64,000 nt of DNA from Magnolia sinica (GCF_029962835.1 NC_080584.1:76412862-76476861), one strand, 5' to 3'. Positions 1-11,570 are shown, numbered from the stretch's first letter. Program-made: numbers and translations. The notes: generated by a model from the sequence alone, not told the origin.

Positions 1-91
1 AGATGCGCTAATTCCACCCCGAGCTCTATTTGATGCTCAACCGCCCATGGTTGTTGTATAGCACAACCCCGATTTTCGTAGAGCACTACCA

Positions 92-900
92 GTGGTGACT
101 CGTAAGTCTATTCCAAATAATGCAAGTTCTAGCGACGATGACCTCAATGACGGCTTTGTTCAAAGACCAGTCCATGGAGGAGATCGTCTAGATCATATTG
201 AAAGAGACTCTCAAGGTAAGGCCGAACTTCTTAGTTGTAATGGATTATTATGTATAGAAGATTTCCTCGACTGGCTTGCCGAAGTATAACGATATTTCAA
301 TTACATGGATGTGTCAGAGCATAAAAAGGTGAATTTGGTAGCCTTCAAATTAAACTCCTGTGCTTCTACATGGTGGGAGTAATTATAACTCTCATGTGCC
401 CGACAGAACAAGGCACCCATCTCATCACGATCACGGATGAGATGCCCTCTTCGATCACAATTCCTCCCTAGTGATTATGAGCATCTATTGTTCCAGCGAT
501 ATCAAAATTGTCGATAGGGGAATCGAACCGTCACAAATTATGCTGAAAAATTCCAACGGTTTGCAACACGAAATAATTTGTCAGAAACAGAATCAAATAA
601 GGTAGTACGATTTATAGGTGAGTTATGATTGGTGATTCAAGACCGAGTTCAGATGCCCTCAATCAAGACCGAGGATGAAGTAGTTTAGTTGGCAGGTAGG
701 GCAGAAACGCAGCTTGTAATAGTTCCTATTTAGCCTTACCCTTCAACTCGGCTGACCATGACGGGTCCCACTCAGGATTCAGAACTGATACGAGGAAAAG
801 AACTAGTAGTAGGACATCTTCAACCTTCTGCAACTAGTGGGAGTGGCCCATCTAGGCTTCAATGCCACGCAACCCACTTAACCATTAACAAAGGGGGCAC
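92..900 (+). pseudogene. gag remnant of Ty3/gypsy copy 1
   Basis: The frame opening at 92 encodes a gag-like segment ending in a stop at 287-289. Beyond the stop, the same protein continues with RYFNYMD and a retrotransposon-gag ASTWWE motif at about 365-380, broken by further stops. Downstream, 758-900 encodes a proline/serine-rich linker and a degenerate knuckle region with the sequence THLTINKGG. The other copy (3085-3447) reads through the first stop. Retrotransposon gag packages element RNA in the cytoplasm; this copy cannot make full-length protein. Confidence 0.75.
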
Positions 901-1039
901 TGAAGGTAAGGTTGCAGAAGAAGACCGTGACTTTGATGGAAGGAGCAGATAGCGATGAATGGAGGGTCTAAAATCATGGCAAATCTCTAGTTATAAGGTG
1001 ATTAGTGAATACCCCACAGAATGAATTACGTTCATAATG

Positions 1040-2090
1040 ACACAATACACTCCATACACAGTGCACTATCAATGGAAAAGTCAGTGACGTGATCATGAAC
1101 AGTGGAGAACGTCGTCTTAAGAGTGATGGTGGACAAGTTATTGCTACCAACGACAAAACATCATTCCCCGTTCTCAATTAGTTTGATAAAAAAAGGTGAA
1201 CGAGACCAAGGTAATTCTCAATTGGTTTGATAAAAAAAGGTGAACGAGACCAAGGTAACTCAACAATGCACTGTCTCATTTTCAATTGGTAAAACTTATA
1301 AGGATCAAATAATTTGTGACGTAGTCGAAATGAAAGCATGCCATATGTTACTCGGTCGACCATGGCAGTCAGACCATGATGCAACCCACCGAGGATGAGA
1401 CAATATTTATGTCTTTGTTAAGGACAGTCGAAAGATAATCCTTACTCCTATGGCACCAGAGAAATACCTAGAAGCTTCTAAAGCGGAGGAGAGCTCCCTC
1501 TTAACCATTCGAGGTTTCGTGGAGGAATACAAGGAAGCCGGCGAAGTATATGCTGTAGTGGTAAAGGGTGAGGAATCGAAACCCATAGAAATTCCTCCAA
1601 GTTTAAGGGTTTTCCTAAACGAATTTAAATAAGTGTGGCCCAAAGATTTACTCGATGGATTGCCCCCATGAGAGAAATCCAACATCACATAGGCCTTGTC
1701 CCTTGGGCCAGCTTGCCCAACTGCCCTCATTGTCAGGTGAGTCAGAAAGAATGTCAGATCTTGAAGGCAGGAGTGAAGGATTTGATCGATACTTGTCAGG
1801 TAAGGAAAGCATGAGTACATGTATTGTGTCAACTCAATAGCCTAATGCCAAATATAAGAAAAGGGCTAATAAACATCGGCGTCAGAAGTTATCTCAGCAT
1901 CATGAGCCAAGTTCCTTGAGAAACTTGAGGACAAGGTTTTTTCAAGTTGAGGGGTCTGAGGTAGAACGTGTCACAGATACATCCCTATCATGGTTGGACA
2001 AAAAGAAGGTGGACCATAAATTGATCATAACTTTTGATTCGGGTATCATTATGGCACACCAGACCATGATACATCCTTAGTATCTTGAAC
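1040..2090 (+). pseudogene. pol remnant (protease/RT N-terminus fused to integrase tail), copy 1
   Basis: 1050-1380 resembles the aspartic-protease region (DVVEMKACHMLLGRPWQ-like text near 1318-1365). 1450-1632 encodes the acidic linker that ends VFLNEFK. 1640-1790 encodes the RT N-terminal signature LPPMREIQHHI followed by an ASLPNCPH-like stretch. About 40 residues later the reading jumps to KYKKRANKHRRQKL (near 1850), which belongs to the integrase C-terminal region. The intervening roughly 2.5 kb of RT, RNase H and integrase is absent. The family assignment rests on these motifs; the deletion is seen by comparison with the longer minus-strand relative at 15.5-19.7 kb. Confidence 0.7.
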
Positions 2091-2139
2091 CAAAGCAGCA
2101 CGAGAACCTAAGAACTAGTTCTTTTGAAGTGGAGGGGAC

Positions 2140-2820
2140 TGATGTAGAGTGGGTCGTGGACAGTTTCATGGCCAAGATGGAATAGAAAAGGCCCGGTCGA
2201 AGACAAAAGTCATCAAGACCGTCAAAACCTTAAAACAACTATATATCATAAACTGAAATGAGTTACTCAACGTACCATATACAATTTTGGGATAGGACGA
2301 GCTACATTAGCCAACGAAGCAAGCATAGACAGGTTGCCCATGCTGAATTTGCAAGATTCCATTAGATCGACGGTTAAATTCTATGTTTATTTCCGTTTTT
2401 ACTATTTTTAGTAAGTTTTAGTGTGATTATAACTCTTCATCCGTTGGGCTTTAGGAGTTATGTCCAACATGAAAAGTGCTTAAAGTAATTAGGAAAATAA
2501 CATGGTTAAGCCACATAGAACACTTACTCTAAAAAATAAATTTACTATTTATAGTAAGTTATGAATTTTAGGGTCTTTTAGTTATAGTTTAATTATAAAA
2601 TTTCTTTCAAGCTTGTTATCCCTATTTAAAGGGTTGTAAATTCATTTTTAATCATCAATCAATCAATTTATAAATTTTCATGAATACTATTTCTATTTTC
2701 TTGCTTTTTCCTCATAGATTCGAGAAGTCTCTGTGAAGAGTCTAGAGAAGCTTCGTGGATTCGAAGTAGTTATCCTTGAGGAAGACGGTGACCGACCTCA
2801 TCATGTTTATCCATGCGTGA
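2140..2820 (+). repeat. Ty3/gypsy LTR shared by tandem copies 1 and 2
   Basis: A 681-bp LTR that starts TGATGTAGAG and ends just before the PBS at 2823. It is preceded by internal 3' sequence of copy 1 and followed by PBS plus gag of copy 2, so one LTR serves both. Its limits are supported by the solo LTR at 42856-43562, which begins and ends at the equivalent bases and has a target duplication. A TATTTAAAG box near 2622 is a plausible TATA element. Confidence 0.8.
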
Positions 2821-2822
2821 AT

Positions 2823-2834
2823 TGGTATCAGAGC
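2823..2834 (+). other. Primer binding site, initiator tRNA-Met type
   Basis: TGGTATCAGAGC lies two bases after the LTR end. This is the standard complement of the 3' end of plant initiator tRNA-Met used to prime minus-strand synthesis, and it fixes the LTR/internal boundary. Confidence 0.85.
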
Positions 2835-3084
2835 GAGGACTCCCCTCAGGCCAATGGCAAACAGCGAATGTATAAACCAAAATAGTGTGGACGGTGATCC
2901 AGGGATTCGTTATCTTTTTGAAAGAATGAAAACTTTCCACCATGAGAGTAAGTTGACCATGCAAGGGCTATAGGCAGCCCTCAACCATATCACAAATACG
3001 CTAATTCCGCCCCGAGCCCTATATGATGCTCAACAGCCCATGGTTGTTGTATAGCACAACCCCGATTTTCGTAAAGCACTACCA

Positions 3085-3900
3085 ATGGTGACTCATAGGG
3101 CTATACCAGATAACACAAGTTCTAGCGACGAGGACCTCAATGAGGGCTTCGCCAGAAGACTAGTCCATGGAAGAGATCGTCTAGATCATATTGAAAGATA
3201 CTATCGAGGTAAGACCGAACTTCCTAATTGTAATGGATTATTATGTATAGAAGATTTTCTCAACTGGCTTGCCAAAGTAGAACGATATTTCAATTACATG
3301 GATGTGCCAGAGCATAAAAAGGTGAATTCGATAGCCTTCAAATTAAAATCTAGTGCTTCTACATGGTGGGAGCAATTACAACTCTCATATGCTCGACAAA
3401 ACAAGACACCCATCTCATCACGAACATGGTTAAGACGTCTTCTTTAATCACAATTCCTCCCTAGTGATTACGAGCATGTATAGTTCCAGTGATACCAAAA
3501 TTACCGACAAGAAAATCGAACCGTCATAAATTACGTTGTAGAATTCCAACAGTTGGCAACACGAAACAATCTGTCAGAAACAGAATCATAGAAGATAGCA
3601 TGATTTATAGATGAGTTACGATTGGTGATTTAGGACCGAGTTCAGATACACCTAGTCAGGACCGTTGATAAAGTAGTTTAGTTAGCAGGCAGGGTAGAAA
3701 CAAAGCTTGCAATATTTCCTATTCAGCCTTACCCTACAATTCGGCCGACCATGACGGGTCCAACTTAAGATTTAGAACTGATACGAGGAAAAGAACTAGT
3801 AGTAGGACATCTTCAACCTTCTACAAATAGTGGGAGCGGCCCATCTAGGCTTCAATGTCATGTAACCCACTTGACCATTAATAAAGGGGGCACTGAAGGT
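3085..3900 (+). pseudogene. gag remnant of Ty3/gypsy copy 2
   Basis: An open frame of 120 codons (3085-3447) starts MVTHRAIPDN and contains the gag motifs ERYFNYMDV and ASTWWEQL. It then hits a frameshift and stop where copy 1 is also disturbed. Gag homology continues in other frames through the TTRNNLSETES-like region (about 3560) to the linker and degenerate knuckle near 3840-3900. A structural gag polyprotein is inferred from motif order; it is not translatable in full. Confidence 0.75.
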
Positions 3901-4059
3901 AAGGTTGCAGAAGAAGACCCTGGCTGTGATGAACATGAGCAAGCCACTAAGGAAGGAGCAGATAGCAATGAATGGACGGTCCGAGATCGTGGAAAATCTC
4001 TAGTTATGAGGTGATTAGTCTATACCCCATGGAAGGAATTACATCCATAACAACACAAT

Positions 4060-5065
4060 ATATTCCATACACGGTACACTATCAGTGGAAAAGTCAGTGA
4101 CGTGATCATAGATAGTGGAAGTAACAAGAACGTCATCTTAAGAGTGATGGTGGACAAGTTGCAGCTACCAACGACAAAACATCATTCCCCGTTCTCAATT
4201 GGTTTAATAAAAAAAGGTGAACGAAACCATGGTAACTAAACAATGCACTGTCTCATTTTCAATTGGTAGAACTTATAAGGATCAAATACTTTGTGACGTG
4301 GTCGACATGGAAGCATGCCATATGTTACTCTGTCGACTATAGTAATCAGACCATGATGCGACGCACTAAGGATGAGACAATGTTTACGTCTTTGTCAAAG
4401 ACGGCTGAAATATAATCCTTACTCCTATGACACCAGAGAAATACCTAGAAGCTTTTAAAGTAGAGGGGAGCTCCCTCTTGACCATTCGAGGTTTCATGGA
4501 GGAATCCAAGGAAGTCAGCGAAGTATACGCCGTAGTGGTAAAGGGCGACGAATCGAAACCCATAGAAATTCCTCCAAGTTTAAGGGTTTTCCTAAACGAA
4601 TTTAAATAAGTGTGGCCCAAAGATTTACTCGATGGATTGTCCCCCATGAGAGACATCTAATATCTCATAAGCCTTGTCCCTAGGACTAGCTTGCCCAACT
4701 GCCCTCACTGTCAGGTAAGTTAAAAAGAATGTCAGATCTTGAAGGAAGGAAGGATCTGATCAATACTAGTCAGGTCAAGTAAAGCATGAGTACATGTATT
4801 ATGTCAACTCAAGAGTCTCATGCCAAATACAAGAAAAAGGCTAATAAACATCGGCGTCAGAAGTTATCTCATAATCATGAGCCAAGTTCCTTAAGTAACT
4901 TGAGGGCGAGGTTTTTTCGAGTTGAGGGGTCTGAGGTAGAACGTGTCATAGATGCATCCCTAGCATGGTTGGACTAAAAGAAGGTGGACCGTAAATTGAT
5001 CATAACTTTTGATCCGGGTATCGTTACGATGCACCAGACCATGATACATCCCTAGTATCATGAAC
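4060..5065 (+). pseudogene. pol remnant of Ty3/gypsy copy 2
   Basis: Protease-like text near 4280-4340, the 60-codon linker frame 4427-4609 ending VFLNEFK, the RT start signature LPPMRDI near 4640, then the integrase tail frame 4786-4977 with KYKKKANKHRRQKL. The fusion point of RT stub and integrase tail matches copy 1. Confidence 0.7.
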
Positions 5066-5114
5066 CAAAGCAGCACGAGAACTCGAGAATGAGTTCTTTT
5101 GAAGTGGAGGGGAC

Positions 5115-5796
5115 TTATGTAGAGTAAGTCGTGGACAGTTTCATGGCCAAGATGGATCAGAAAAGGCCAGGTCGACGACAAAAGTCATCAAGACTGTCAG
5201 AACCTTAAAACAGGCATATCTTGTAAACTGGAATGAGTTACTCGATGTACCATATACAATTTTGGGATAGGACGAGGTACATTAGCCAACTAAGCTACAA
5301 TAGTCGGGTTACCCATGCCGAATTTGCAAGATCCCATCAGATCGATGGTCAAATTCCATGTTTATTTTCGTTTTTACTATTTTTAGTAAGTTTTAGTTTT
5401 AATTTGATCTCTTCATCCATTGGGCTTTTGGAGTTGTGTCCAACATGAAAAGTGCTTAGAGTAATTAGGAGAATAACGTGGTTAAGCCACATAGGACACT
5501 TACTTTAAAAAGTAAATTTACTATTTATAGTAAGTTATGAATTTTAGGGTATTTTATTTATAGTTTAATTATAAAATTTCTTCCAAGCTTGTTATCCCTA
5601 TTTAAAGAGTTGTAAATTCATTTTTAATCATCAATCAATCAATTTATAAATTTTCATGAATACTATTTCTATTTTCTTGCCTTTTCCTTATGGATTTGAG
5701 AAGTCTCTGTGAGGAGTCTAGAGAAGCTTCATGGATTCGAAGTAGTTATCCTTGAGGAAGATGGTGATCGACTTCATCACGTTCATCCCTGCATCA
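5115..5796 (+). repeat. Ty3/gypsy 3' LTR of tandem copy 2
   Basis: A 682-bp LTR, close in length to the shared LTR. Its first dinucleotide has decayed from TG to TT, and it ends TGCATCA at 5796. The sequence after it, from 5797, reads as RNase H protein on the minus strand, which marks the insertion junction in an older LINE. Confidence 0.8.
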
Positions 5797-5839
5797 CATA
5801 CCCAGCCGAGAAAGAAAGTGAAGATTAAGTTCCCAAGAC

Positions 5840-6758
5840 CGGCTCAATTGGTGGTGGCTGAGGCCTACTCACAGTAATGTCTCTATTCTCATTTGTCTAG
5901 CCCAGGTTTTTATTCTATGGGAAATGTGGAGGGCCAAGAACGAGGCTAGATTCGACAGCCGGGCCATCTCAGTCCTAGGAGTTTTTATCAGAGCTAAATG
6001 GTGGTTGGTTTTCTTGTTCCTTCGCAATCAGGCAGTCCAATTCAGTTGTTATCTGTCCCTTTAGCTCCTATGGCTTTTTGTCATGCTGGTCCCCCTCACC
6101 TAGCTTCGAAATTCAATGCGGTCAAATGGATCAGGCCCAAAGTGGGCTGGTTTAAACTAAATGTAGATGGGTCGGCAATTGCAATCCCAGGGCCAGTCGA
6201 TGGTGGGGGTTTATGTAGGGACAAATATGGGCATTTGATCTTCGCCTTCATCAGTGGTTATGGCCCCACCTCTAACAGCAGGGCGAAGCTGCGAGCAGTG
6301 CTTGATGGCATGAATTTATGCGTCTCTCTCGGCCTAAACAGAGTGTTAATATAATCAGATTCTAAATGGGTGGTAAAGTGCATTAGTGGGAAATCCTCAA
6401 GCGTCTGGAGATGGAAATACTGGCTGACTAGAATTCAGAGACTAAGTAATAGGGGTACTTTTCGGATCTCCTTAATCCCTAGAGAAGCTAATGGCCCAGT
6501 TGATGGTTTGGAAAAATAGGGTAGCTCATTACAATCCAACCAATTCTTCCGGGAAGTGCCAATCTCCCCAAGATAGTCAAGGACCGTGTTCTTTCAGATA
6601 ATACGGGGTTGGGCTCTATTAGAGAGATTAAAAGAAAATCCTCTGTATAGAATATGATAGAAGGGTCAGAGTTCGTTTCTGGTAGCCGCCCGAAAAATGT
6701 ACCTCTGTACATTGGCAGTATCAATGAAATGGTTGTTTTTGAAAAAAAAAAAAAGAAG
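5840..6758 (+). mobile_element. 5'-truncated LINE 3' end with poly(A) and 12-bp target duplication
   Basis: A 0.92-kb 5'-truncated L1-like element. The minimal coding trace starts with ILWEMWRAKNEARFDS (about 5912-5960), the linker before RNase H, then WFKLNVDGSAI (about 6150), the RNase H domain with an in-frame stop at 6352-6354, and further decayed sequence. It ends in poly(A) at 6742-6754. AGTTCCCAAGAC is present on both sides (5828-5839 and 6759-6770), a classic LINE target-site duplication. Confidence 0.85.
5998..6600 (+). pseudogene. RNase H domain of LINE ORF2 (broken)
   Basis: RVT_3-type RNase H: KVGWFKLNVDGSA with the catalytic Asp, a GGGLCRDKYGHLIFAF strand, SRAKLRAVLDGM with the conserved helix Glu changed to Lys, a stop at 6352-6354, then SDSKWVVKCISG and a REANGPVDGL-like C-terminal motif where REAN-xxAD is usual. 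The domain would degrade RNA in RNA/DNA hybrids during reverse transcription. The stop and substitutions make it inactive. Confidence 0.7.
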
Positions 6759-6990
6759 AGTTCCCAAGACTGTATCTAGCAACCCCACCTCCACCCGAAA
6801 GACCTGAACTACTCCGAGCAAAACCATCAACGTTGATTTTTATCCAATCTTCTATCGGCTTGACCCATTTGTCCTTCGTCACAACCCCATTAATGGGAGG
6901 GCCGAAATTGATACACAAGGCACCTGAAATGAGGTTGTAGCATTTTGGGTCGTGTCTATACTAATGCCTATTGGTGATATGAAATTTATA

Positions 6991-7562
6991 TGGTTCGATG
7001 CATGATTGACTGGAACTGGAATTGCAATTTGTTTCATCAAACTTAGGACCAAAATAACTTGAAATTCCTATTTTAGTTCAAGTAATGTCTCCATTTTATT
7101 TTTACACGAGCTTGGTATGTGCAAGTGGTAATGGGCTGGCCGTGCTGCTTATGTTCACATTAACTATCATATCAGAAGTTGGTCATGGACAATGCTTTGG
7201 ATATTTTTACGAACGTGGACCAAGCTTGGGCTATCTTTGAGGACTTTTTACTGGGATTTGGTAATATGAAGCCTGGTCCCTTGACAACCTATCCAATAGA
7301 TCACCACCAGGCCATTCCTTTAACCCATAGTTCTAACTATGAATGCAAGTGGAAACACTGGAAGCTGTAGGTATGCAGTTTTCTTTCTAGTAATGGCAAT
7401 GCAAATTTCTTTGTAAGTGTATAATAAAGAGCAGTCCCAAAGCAGAAAATGCTGCTAAAGCTATATGAACCATTGCCCAAACCTCATTTACATATGAAAG
7501 ATCCTAACCTCATTCTATCAACAAACAGACAGACTCTGATCTCCCTTTGTGAGTAGCAGGAA
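6991..7562. other. 3' flank shared by the two receptor kinase copies
   Basis: No gene. 7000-7170 is recognisably related to about 51780-51930, downstream of the intact kinase gene, so the duplicated block extends past the stop codon. 7430-7562 is the likely 3' UTR region of the decayed kinase copy. Confidence 0.55.
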
Positions 7563-10289
7563 CTATGTCCTGGGTTCTATCGTGCTAATTGTCACCTCAT
7601 TTACCGAGTTATCCACAGATGGATCAGCAGACGTTGGACTCTTCTAGATCAAAAATGCAGGTTGCTTGGGTGATGGTGGTCTTGCACTTTTGCCTAACAT
7701 AAGAAAAATAGAAGGCATGGTCGGCTGATCAGTTGGGTCCTCTTGGACACACAAGAGCCCCGCATGGATGCATCTGTCTACTTCGTGGGCCACCTTCGAG
7801 TCGCTTGTTGATGGATCCATGATCTCCAATCCCCTACCTTCATTCCATAGTTTCCATGCCTACATGAATCCAAAATCGAATGTCTTTGTCAAGAAAAATT
7901 AAAATTTACATGAAATGAAAAGATGGCCCGATTGCCCATTCATGATGAGAGGGAATCTATATGCACAACCAAAATGGAATGGGATAGAAGTCCCACTTTG
8001 AACGAGCATAGAGATTTGTGTTGAACATGAACGAATGGGTAAGGACTGTTGGTACACAATGTCGTGTGTAACAACAAGAAAATAGAAGTTGGGACTCAAC
8101 CAAGGAAAAATGAGTCTTTTATGGTACTTACACATCCTAGAAGATTTGACCACTGTTGGTTAGGCAAAAATCCAGTGTTCCACTTCCCGCTTACAATTTC
8201 TAATAATAATACTCCAAAGCTAAATACATCGGATTTCTCTGAGAAAAGACTCTACACGGCGTACTCCGGTGACATATAGCCCCTATAATCAATCATTCAA
8301 TTGTAAAATAAAAATAAAGAATATAAAAGCTAGCAGTGTTAGAAATTAGTTTCTTCAAACACAAATTCATCCACATTGTTGTCCATAAATAGTACTTACA
8401 ATGTCCCCACTACTCTAGCAGTGTTTCCTTGGGTTTGATTTCCACTGAAAATCCTCACCAAACCAAAGTCTGATATTTTCGGGTTCATTTCACTATCTAA
8501 AAGAATGTTGCTGGCCTTTAGATCTGTATGAATGGCTCTTAATCTCGAGTACTGGTGAAGATAAAGAAGCCCTTAAGTGATCCCTTCAACAATGCGGAAG
8601 CGCTGACCCCAATCTAGTTGTGGTTGTCTACTTGGATCTGATGAATATTTTCACTAGAATATAAATGAACATAAAAAATAATAATAAAAAAATGTAGATG
8701 GATGATGTATCTGCACCCACAAAAATATTTTCCATGTCTAGAGAATTACAGAAATTTTTGCGATGAGAGGAATATGAGCAAACCAAATAGATGTTTATCT
8801 AGGCTATTGTTTGGCATGTACTCGTAGATCAATATCTTTTCTTCGCTATGGATGCACCAACCCAAAAGCTTCACAAGATTCCTGTATTGAAGCTTGGCAA
8901 TAAGATTTACTTCATTCTTAAACTCCTCTAGGCCTTGTCCTGAGCTTTTAGAAAGTCTCTTCACTGCTACTTCCCGGCCGGTCAAAATTTCCTATTGAAC
9001 AAGTACATACATTTATTAGCTCTTTTTTATTTACAAGTAAATACATTTATTAGCTCTTTTTATTTAAGAGAGAAAAAAAAAAAAGCACCCTCTTTTCTTT
9101 TCTATGAATGAAAATTTTAATTATAGTTTATGCTATAAGTTTTTTTTTCCAGGAAAGAGTAATTTTGGTAGCAACATACAAAATATAGAGACTAGTTTCC
9201 CAACAGATTTGCAGAATAAGCTTATTTTACAACACTTCTATTACTACGTGAAACACGTATTTATCTACATGTCAAAGCTACTACACCATATACAAAGTAA
9301 TCCAACTGTCTATGTGGGGCCCACCATGGTATGTGTATACCCCACTATGACAATGGGGTGAACCAAATGTAAGCTTATCCAATCATCAGGTGAGCCATAC
9401 TACAAAAAAAAAATAATAGACAACCCATCAAATGTCCCACAATACATGTTGTTCCTCACAGGAAAGTTAGATATACATGACAGGTAGTACATACCATGTT
9501 CTCATTATGCAAGTGTAACATTTCCTTGTAAACGGAGCCAAACCCACCCACTCCAAGCTTATTTGTGGTAGAGAAGTTATCCGTGGCTGCAGCTATAGAA
9601 TTAAAATCAAGAAATGGTAGCTCTGAGATACTCTCGCTGCTTTGAAGTGCGTCACATCCCTTGTATCGAGTTTCAACACCGATTGAACTGTCCATGGGAA
9701 TCGCCTTGTTTGTTTCTCTCCTCTCTAGTAATGACCAGTATCAAACGTTATTCTTGTACCGAAGACTTTCTGAAGACATAAACATAAACATAGTCATAGC
9801 TATTTGTTGAGGGCATTTCTATCTCCATCCCCTATCTAAAAAGTTGGTCGGACCCATTATCCGTGAATCAGGTGAAACCCAATGCATGCATGCCCTTTAG
9901 ACTGTTAACTCATTTAGATGTGCTACACACGTAAGATGGAAGACCTAAATTATTAGTTGCCTTGCTTTACATTGTGTTGAGGTTTAACAGGTTGTGAAAT
10001 CCCACTATGGTATGAGTGCGGCGGTGGGGATGTGGGTGTGAGTTGTGTGTGTGGGGTGGGTGTGTGAAAAGAAGAAAAACAAAAAAAAAAGGTCAATAGG
10101 TTGGCACATCTATTGTGCATTTTACATATTGCTCCTTTTCAAAAATGATCCATAACCCTTGGATCTAGGTCATGTTTCAATATCCAAACCGTTTATGCTA
10201 TGGGCCTCCTTATGGATGGGGATTCTAACAATTTCTTCTTTTTTAATTAATAGAGATGAATATTTCAAGACAGTGCGGCCATTACCATG

Positions 10290-10730
10290 GAGGGCAACGT
10301 TGATATATGTATTACATATCCTTACTATCCATCCATTTTTCCATATCATTTTAGGGCATGAGCTCAAAAATGAAGTAGATCAAATTCTCAGGCAGACCAT
10401 ACCATAACAAAGGGTGATTGACCATTAATAGGCAACACAAGTTTTGGATCAAGGTGATATTTGTTTTTTCCCATCATCCAAGTTTATGTTACCTTAGCAA
10501 CAGGTTGGATGGCAAATAAGCAGTACGGAAATATTGCAATGGGCCCCTAGGAAGTTTTTTAGGGTAGGATGTTCAATCACCACTATTTCCTATAGTATGA
10601 TCCACCTGGGATTTGGATCTTCTTCCTTTTTTGGACTTGTGGCCTAAAAGTATCTGGCAAATTTGATGGACAACATGGATATAAAATACATACATCAAGG
10701 TGAGCCCCATGGTAAGGGTCGCACCTAATC
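10290..10730. repeat. Foldback (MITE-like) element in intron 2 of the kinase pseudogene
   Basis: A member of the window-wide foldback family. The left arm has CCATCCATTTTTCCATATCA and the right arm GATGGACAACATGGATATAA followed by ACATACATCAAGG. The core GTTTTGGATCAAGGTGATAT is the same as in the other copies. It is absent from intron 2 of the intact gene. Confidence 0.6.
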
Positions 10731-10733
10731 CCC

Positions 10734-10735
<2 letters not shown>

Positions 10736-10785
<50 letters not shown>
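10736..10785. repeat. (GA)n microsatellite
   Basis: About 24 uninterrupted AG dinucleotides directly after the foldback end. The long Ser/Leu frame across it on the minus strand is a repeat artefact. Confidence 0.95.
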
Positions 10786-10789
<4 letters not shown>

Positions 10790-11570
10790 TTGGGTAGCAA
10801 CTTTTACACCCTTCGTTAATGCTTTGGCCGTAGCAACTTCTCCCTTTGTTAATGCTTTGGCCGTAGCAATGCTACACTCTTTGTTAATGCTTTGAGTACT
10901 TTTTCTCTTAAGTTACCCACCTACTTCTAAAAGTCTGGCCCATTTTATTAGGGGTCCATTCTGATTCTTGGATAAGGGCATTTATATGACGGGACCCATC
11001 TCATGTATGGCTTAGATCACTCCCGTATGCCATGGTAGCAAATAGGGAGGCATGTAACCTCAGTATTTAAATACCCAAGCATGTAGGGGTTACAAGGCAG
11101 AGCTATGCTCGAATATATCACGAGGTATTGCAATACATAGCATGAGACCGTGGCCTTTGAATTTGGATCATCTTCCGAAAATTTCACAAACGAGTCTCAA
11201 TTTGCATGCGGAAATCAACAAATAAAAGCGCTCTCAAGTGGATTATTTTATTCCTTCGATAAGCATTTCCCATAAACACAGAGCCCGACCTATCAATTTG
11301 AGGGTTTGAATCACTAAAATTTTTCGAAATGCAACTATTAAGAGTCCCAACGTATCTTGTTGCAGTACAACCGGATGCATTCAAGCAAACTTTAGATAGA
11401 CAAGATAGAACCATACCATTTTTCCTGCCTCTCCTCCACAAAAGGTAGCCAGAAGTGCCCAAAAGAGGTATCCCTGCAACAGCTGATGACATTAGAATGC
11501 CAAGCAAACGTCTTCTCTTCTTAGGTGAATTGATTACCTCGCCGTTTATAGCTACACGCAGGGGTAAAAT

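Larger units (their letters stand above)
1..2139 (+). mobile_element. Ty3/gypsy internal region, tandem copy 1 (5' cut by window edge)
   Basis: Internal region of a decayed Ty3/gypsy retrotransposon. It aligns along its whole length with 2993-5114, at an offset of about 2.98 kb. In order it contains gag, a degenerate zinc-knuckle region, a protease-like stretch, the first residues of reverse transcriptase, then directly an integrase C-terminal tail. The RT core, RNase H and integrase core are missing. Stops and frameshifts are frequent, so it cannot be autonomous. Its 5' LTR, if present, lies left of the window. The same pol deletion is found in the downstream copy, so the deletion predates the tandem arrangement or belongs to a non-autonomous subfamily. 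Confidence 0.85.
2821..5114 (+). mobile_element. Ty3/gypsy internal region, tandem copy 2
   Basis: Second internal region, about 2.3 kb, between LTRs at 2140-2820 and 5115-5796. It repeats the order of copy 1: PBS, gag (3085), protease-like region (about 4060-4390), acidic linker (4427-4609), RT N-terminal stub (about 4625-4760), integrase tail (about 4825-4975). It carries the same loss of the RT-to-integrase core. Stops are slightly fewer than in copy 1. Confidence 0.85.
5797..6990 (-). mobile_element. LINE RNase H remnant on minus strand, interrupted by a plus-strand LINE
   Basis: On the minus strand 6918-6771 encodes a plant LINE-type RNase H domain start (WIKINVDG, then SGGGGVARYSLGN). 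The frame continues after the inserted element at 5839-5799 with LIFTFFLGWV, restoring the expected RNase H order. The rest is cut off by the gypsy LTR end at 5796. This is a relic of ORF2 of an L1-like element and the host site of both neighbouring insertions. Confidence 0.75.
7563..11551 (-). pseudogene. Receptor-like kinase pseudogene, exons 2-7 (left copy)
   Basis: Decayed paralogue of the intact kinase at 52578-58673. Exons in transcription order: 11551-11417 (transmembrane, LLGTSGYL), 9724-9525 (P-loop [10 protein letters not shown]), 8991-8784 (VAVKRL lysine), 8637-8400 (catalytic loop), 8282-8132, 7859-7563. The first five have exactly the lengths of the intact gene (135, 200, 208, 238, 151); the last is 297 instead of 300. 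Lesions: the exon 3 donor GT is GA (9524-9523), stops at 8573-8575 (TAA), 8252-8254 (TAG) and 7644-7646 (TAG), and HRD has become HTD. Exon 1 is displaced about 28.6 kb to the right (40144-41394). Intron 2 carries a foldback and a (GA)n tract. Confidence 0.9.

Noticed and set aside
2823-2834. tRNA gene fragment
   Set aside because: Only 12 bases matching a primer binding site next to an LTR end; no cloverleaf.
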